This document shows, piece by piece, positions 60,533-64,000 of a DNA stretch of 64,000 nucleotides. Below the pieces are notes generated by a model. The model saw only the letters and a list, made by a program, of their open reading frames with translations, searched no databases and was not told the DNA's origin. This DNA comes from Pascua guehoae (Eukaryota > Basidiomycota > Tremellomycetes > Trichosporonales > Trichosporonaceae), in the NCBI GenBank assembly GCA_001600415.1, contig BCJX01000001.1, forward strand, positions 1,832,040 through 1,896,039. Direction: 5' to 3'. The position numbers and the translations under genes were made by a program. Positions within the stretch are counted from its first letter, which is position 1, and every line of letters starts with the position of its first letter.

Positions 60533-63001
60533 ATGGCCGCTCTCGCCGAGCACCGCGACTACCTCGCCTCCGTCCTCGCGCGGCAGGCGACACGCCGCGC
60601 ATCCGCCGACCCAAGGGGCGAGTATGCGCCACCAGTGGTGCTCTCGCATGTGCATCTTCCAACACCGCCCGCGACGCCGCCGCCGGCGGGTCCCAGCCGG
60701 CCCACACCCACACACGGCGCCACGCCGGCATCCACCAGTGCGCATGATGGCGGGCAGGCGTCGCGCCGCTCCAAGGCCAATGTTGTCAACTATGTGCCTG
60801 CCGAAGAGGCCGTGCGGAACGACTATGCCGCGTGGTATGGTGTGAGCGGCGAGTTTCCGAGCAACTACGTCCTTGGCGCGGGCGCGGGGGAGGTGTGTGA
60901 AGAGTGAGTCGGGGGTAGGGCGTTGTTGGTGACCGAGGACTGTGAACGGGGGGACGGTGTGACGGAGCGGCGGTGAGGCTGCGTAGAGAGAGTGGTGGGC
61001 CCGTTTCGGTCGTCGGTCACATTGCGCAGATAGCTCTACTCCCCCTCCCCGCCCTCGTTCTGACTGCAATCTAACCCCTGGTGTACTCTACCGATGTGAA
61101 CACCCTCTGACACCAGGTTCCCCGCTCTCCGGCGTCTGATGGACCTGAAATCCGAGCAAGTCACGTCAGTCGCGCACGCCCCGCTCGTCGCGTCCCTCGC
61201 GTCCTCTGCCCCCGCCGCCGTCCACGCGGCGCTCGCGCCACACCGATTCGACGTGATCCTCATCCACCCCCAACGGAGCTGGGAGGCGACGGCGGCGCTC
61301 CCGATCCGCCAGCTGAGCGCCGACCCCGGGTTTGTGTTTCTGTGGGTCGGCGCGGGGGACGCCGAGGGCCTCGAGCGCGGGCGCGAGTGTCTTGCAAAGT
61401 GGGGGTTTCGGCGCGCCGAGGACATTGTGTGGGTCAAGACGAACAAGGAACAAGGCGGGGATACGGAAAGGGACCAAACGACACCGAGAAACTCGCACGC
61501 ACGCCTCGGCGGCCTCTTTGCGAGCCAGAAGGAACACTGCCTCATGGGGATCCGCGGGACGGTGCGGCGCTCGACCGACTCGCGCTTCGTGCACTGCAAT
61601 GTCGACACGGACGTCATCCTGTGGGAGGAGGAGAGTGAGTGTGGTTGGGCGGGTGGACCATCCCACCTCCCCCAGCCCTGGCTTTCAACTAACACCGTAG
61701 TTGGCGGCCCACGCACCCCGCCATACCTGTACACACTGATTGAAAACTTCTGCCTCGGCGCGCGCCGCCTCGAGCTCTTCGGCGCCGCCCCCCGCGCACG
61801 CCGGGGGTGGGTCACTGCCGCCGTCGCCGACCCCGCCCGCCCCTCTGAACCCCCCACGGGGCCGACGCTAGCCGTCCCCGCCGACCTGAGCACGGGTACA
61901 TCCGCCAGCCCGCGCGCGGCCCCCGTGGCCCTCCCCGAAGGCGCCGAGCCATTCGACGCCATGACCTACGTCTCCCTCCTACCCAGCAAGGACGAGGGCA
62001 AGCCCGTCGTCCCCTTCCACCCCGAGATTGACATGCTCCGCCCCAAATCGCCGCAGCGCAGGCAGCGCCGCGGCCCCCCGCCCCAGGGCCCGCCTGGGTC
62101 CCCGCCCACACCGCCGTTCCGCCACGGCCAACATCAGCACCAGCACCAGCACCAGCATCCGGGCCAGGTGATGCGGATGGGCGCACTCACGCCCGCACAG
62201 ATGGGCCAGATGGGTATGGGCGGCATGGGCGGCATGGGCGGCGGACCGATGGGTGGCATGGGGATGGGAGGCGGAGGCATGGGAGGTATGGGAACCATGG
62301 GGGGCATGGGAGGTATGGCCGGCATGGGCGGTATGCCTGGCGGCCCCGGTATGCCTGCAGGTATGGGCATGGGCATGGGCCTCGGGCTCGGCATGGGCGG
62401 CATGCCTAATCCCAGCATGGACATGGGCGGCATGAACCCCATGGGCAGCATGGGTAACATGGGCAACATGGGCAACATGGGAAATATGGGCAACATGCCG
62501 CCCAACATGATGGCCCAGATGATGATGGCCCAGATGGGCATGATGATGCCCATGATGCCCGGCGTGCCCGGGATGCAGGGCATGGGCGGCATGAACGGGA
62601 TGGGGGGGATGGGAGGGATGGGGGGAATGGGAGGGATGGGAATGCAGGGGATGCAGGGAATGCCGATGGGCGGCGGCATGCCCATGGGCATGGGAGGCAT
62701 GGGGATGGGCGGGATGGGCATGGGGAGCAGTGGCATGGGCGGCGGCGGCATGCCCGGCGCAATGGGCATGGGCAACATGTCCCCCGGCATGCTAGCCCTG
62801 CCCAACCCCAACCCCAACGCGGGCGGCATGTCACCCATGATGCCCCCGCTCAGCCCCAACATGAGCGACTCACACACCCCCGCCGGCGCAGGGAGCGCGA
62901 CGCCCGACGACGAGCAGTGGAGCGGCCACATGGGCCAGCTCGCCATGGGCATGGGGAATATGGGCATGCCGTACCTCGGCCACGGGTATTATCAGGGCTG
63001 A
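60533..63001 (+). CDS. METTL14: METTL14-like subunit of an m6A RNA methyltransferase, with Met/Gly-rich tail
   Basis: Exons 60533-60903, 61117-61634 and 61701-63001 join to 729 residues. Residues ~85-300 follow metazoan METTL14 closely: NDY...EFPSNYVLG, EEFPALRRLMDLKSEQ across intron 1, FDVILIHPQRSW, KWGFRRAEDIVWVKTNK, SQKEHCLMGIRGTVRRSTDS, NVDTDVI, then ENFCLGARRLELFG and RRGWVT. METTL14 (yeast Kar4) is the RNA-binding, catalytically silent partner of METTL3/Ime4. The site that is DPPW in METTL3 and EPPL in METTL14 reads HPQRSW here, so it should also be inactive. After residue ~400 comes a His/Gln repeat (HQHQHQHQHQHP) and ~270 residues dominated by GMGGM and MGNMGN repeats, ending in GYYQG. 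In metazoan METTL14 the tail is RGG-rich, so this is a distinct low-complexity solution. Confidence 0.9.
62161..62795 (+). repeat. Coding GGCATG/GGGATG repeat tract (Met-Gly tail of METTL14)
   Basis: Repeated GGCATGGGC, GGGATGGGA and AACATGGGC units encode Met-Gly and Asn-Met-Gly runs. The tract stays in frame throughout, consistent with selection for the protein repeat. Confidence 0.85.
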
Positions 63002-63405
63002 GAGGGGTGGTTGTATGCATGTCGACGTATAGGACACGCGGGTGGGGTGTGCGGGGGTGCGGGGGTGCGGGGGTGCGGGGCGTGAGCGTGAGCGTGAGCG
63101 TGTTGTGGTCTGCTGTCTCCAGAAAGATCAGCAGCTGTGGCTTGTGGCAGGTCACAGACTAGCAGGCCTGCGAAGCTGAGACGCTCTCGGGGGAAGTGCC
63201 CGCTGCGACTGTGCCTCGACACGGGCAGCCTAGCTTTACCATGCGCCGAACAACATTCAGGTTGCAGCTCGTTCTGGTCAACTGCCACGAACAAGCAAAG
63301 GTCGTACATGTCTGTCTCGGTGCTTCTTGTGGTGTTTCAGAATCAGAGACACAGGTTATAAGTCAGTGGCCCGGCGAACTGCCAGAACAGCATTTCTCAT
63401 GTTGC
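63002..63405. other. 3' flank of METTL14 with small G-rich repeats
   Basis: Four GCGGGGGTG-type units lie at about 63050-63080, followed by (GTGAGC)3 to about 63100. The rest up to the tRNA shows no gene. Confidence 0.6.
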
Positions 63406-63477
63406 GGTTTGATCGTATAACGGTTAGTACGCAAGATTCTGATTCTTGTAATCTGGGTTCGATTCCCAGTCAGACCT
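63406..63477 (+). tRNA. tRNA-Gln (anticodon CTG), intronless
   Basis: A complete cloverleaf can be drawn. The acceptor GGTTTGA pairs with TCAGACC (one G-U pair) with T as discriminator base. The D-arm is GTA/TAC around TAACGGTTAG. The anticodon stem is CAAGA/TCTTG with loop TTCTGAT, so the anticodon is CTG, reading CAG for glutamine. The T-arm is CTGGG-TTCGATT-CCCAG. The T-loop supplies a good B box (GGTTCGATTCC). No intron is present. U73 agrees with fungal tRNA-Gln. Confidence 0.93.
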
Positions 63478-63490
63478 GCAAAGTTGTAAA

Positions 63491-63498
63491 AACTTTTT
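63491..63498 (+). terminator. RNA polymerase III terminator for tRNA-Gln
   Basis: A T5 run in AAACTTTTTGT lies about 15 nt after the tRNA 3' end, the usual Pol III stop signal. Confidence 0.7.
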
Positions 63499-64000
63499 GT
63501 CCTCGTGCAACAGGAGAGTGGAGGAGAGGTGGGGATTCGAACAAGGAGATGCTTTTTTGTTGCTAAAGGATGGCATTTAAGTGAGCGCGACTGACGGGTG
63601 CATGTAAGGCCACTGGGTGTGCAGGTCGTCCTTGCATGTCAGCGACAATTGTTTGATGCTGCGGTGGCAGGGGAGCAAGTGCCGGGAGATAGACGGTTGT
63701 GCAAAGAGCCAGATAGCCGGCAGGCCCGGCGACTGTCGACGACGACAGCATCACTCGAGACGCCGCCTGTCCTCCACCCCAACAATGACACGTTCCGTCT
63801 CAGCTGCAACAATGGTCCATACCAGACTGTAACAGTACGGATCCAAGGGTTACCAACACGTACACACTATAACCGTCTCGCGCGAGTCTCACTCGGTTCT
63901 CTCTTCCGCGCCGTGTGTCTCATCTTGTCCAGCTACCTGCAGTAGCCTCCGCGTTCGAAGCCACCATACACGCTACACCTAACGCGCCTCAACATCGCAC
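63499..64000. other. Window end without a supported gene
   Basis: The remaining 500 bp contain a T6 run at 63552 and only short open frames. A gene may begin or end just outside the window. Confidence 0.5.

Noticed and set aside
63531..63548. GATTCGAAC, a possible minus-strand tRNA T-loop
   Set aside because: The flanking 5-base stems do not pair and no cloverleaf is possible.

Overview
The window is nuclear DNA of a GC-rich filamentous or yeast-like fungus. Genes are split by many very short introns (about 32-60 nt) with GTGAGT/GTAAGT-type donors and CTAAC/CTGAC branch sites just before the acceptor. Protein content (a long-form Gcn5 with an extra Cys-containing N-terminal region, a METTL14 orthologue, an HFM1/Mer3 helicase, a Zn2Cys6 regulator, a fungal MAPEG protein) and gene structure suggest a basidiomycete. 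I lean to a Tremellomycete such as a Trichosporon-type yeast, but the species assignment is inference.

Layout. 0.7-4.1 kb: ALE1-type MBOAT lysophospholipid acyltransferase (+). 4.9-7.7 kb: senescence/spartin-domain protein (+). 9.5-12.4 kb: divergent pair of mitoribosomal mL40 (-) and a MAPEG membrane protein (+). 13.2-18.3 kb: divergent pair of Mediator MED10 with a very long tail (-) and the F-box protein HRT3/FBXO9 (+). 18.6-26 kb: HFM1/MER3 meiotic helicase (-) and a mitochondrial-type quinone oxidoreductase containing a 6-nt microexon (-). 26-30 kb: gene-free. 30-33 kb: long-chain acyl-CoA synthetase (+). 34-37 kb: large disordered proline-rich protein (-). 38.5-41.7 kb: USO1/p115 vesicle tether (+). 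42.3-46 kb: Zn2Cys6 transcription factor (-). 46-51.9 kb: gene-free, with a strong imperfect hairpin. 51.9-54.9 kb: GCN5 (-). 55.4-58.7 kb: divergent pair of PHAF1/UPF0183 (-) and a peroxin/dysferlin-domain Spo73-like protein (+). 59.2-63 kb: divergent pair of HAM1 ITP pyrophosphatase (-) and METTL14 (+). 63.4 kb: tRNA-Gln(CUG).

Most genes are housekeeping genes of lipid metabolism (ALE1, acyl-CoA synthetase), membrane traffic and autophagy (USO1, PHAF1, Spo73-like), transcription and chromatin (MED10, GCN5, the Zn2Cys6 factor), and nucleotide or RNA quality and modification (HAM1, METTL14). They are not an operon-like system. Several neighbours share short divergent promoters. Three genes (HFM1, Spo73-like, METTL14) belong to families with meiotic or sporulation roles, which is suggestive only.

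I found no convincing new enzymatic system, transposon or virus. The best leads are structural: a 6-nt microexon, 32-37-nt introns, poly-C tracts placed in introns before branch sites (two assembly gaps sit in such tracts), unusual low-complexity tails on MED10 and METTL14, the Cys-containing acidic N-terminus of GCN5, and a 64-nt hairpin in the largest gene-free stretch. Exon borders were set by eye from splice consensus, reading-frame continuity and family similarity. The internal exons of HFM1 were only partly resolved.
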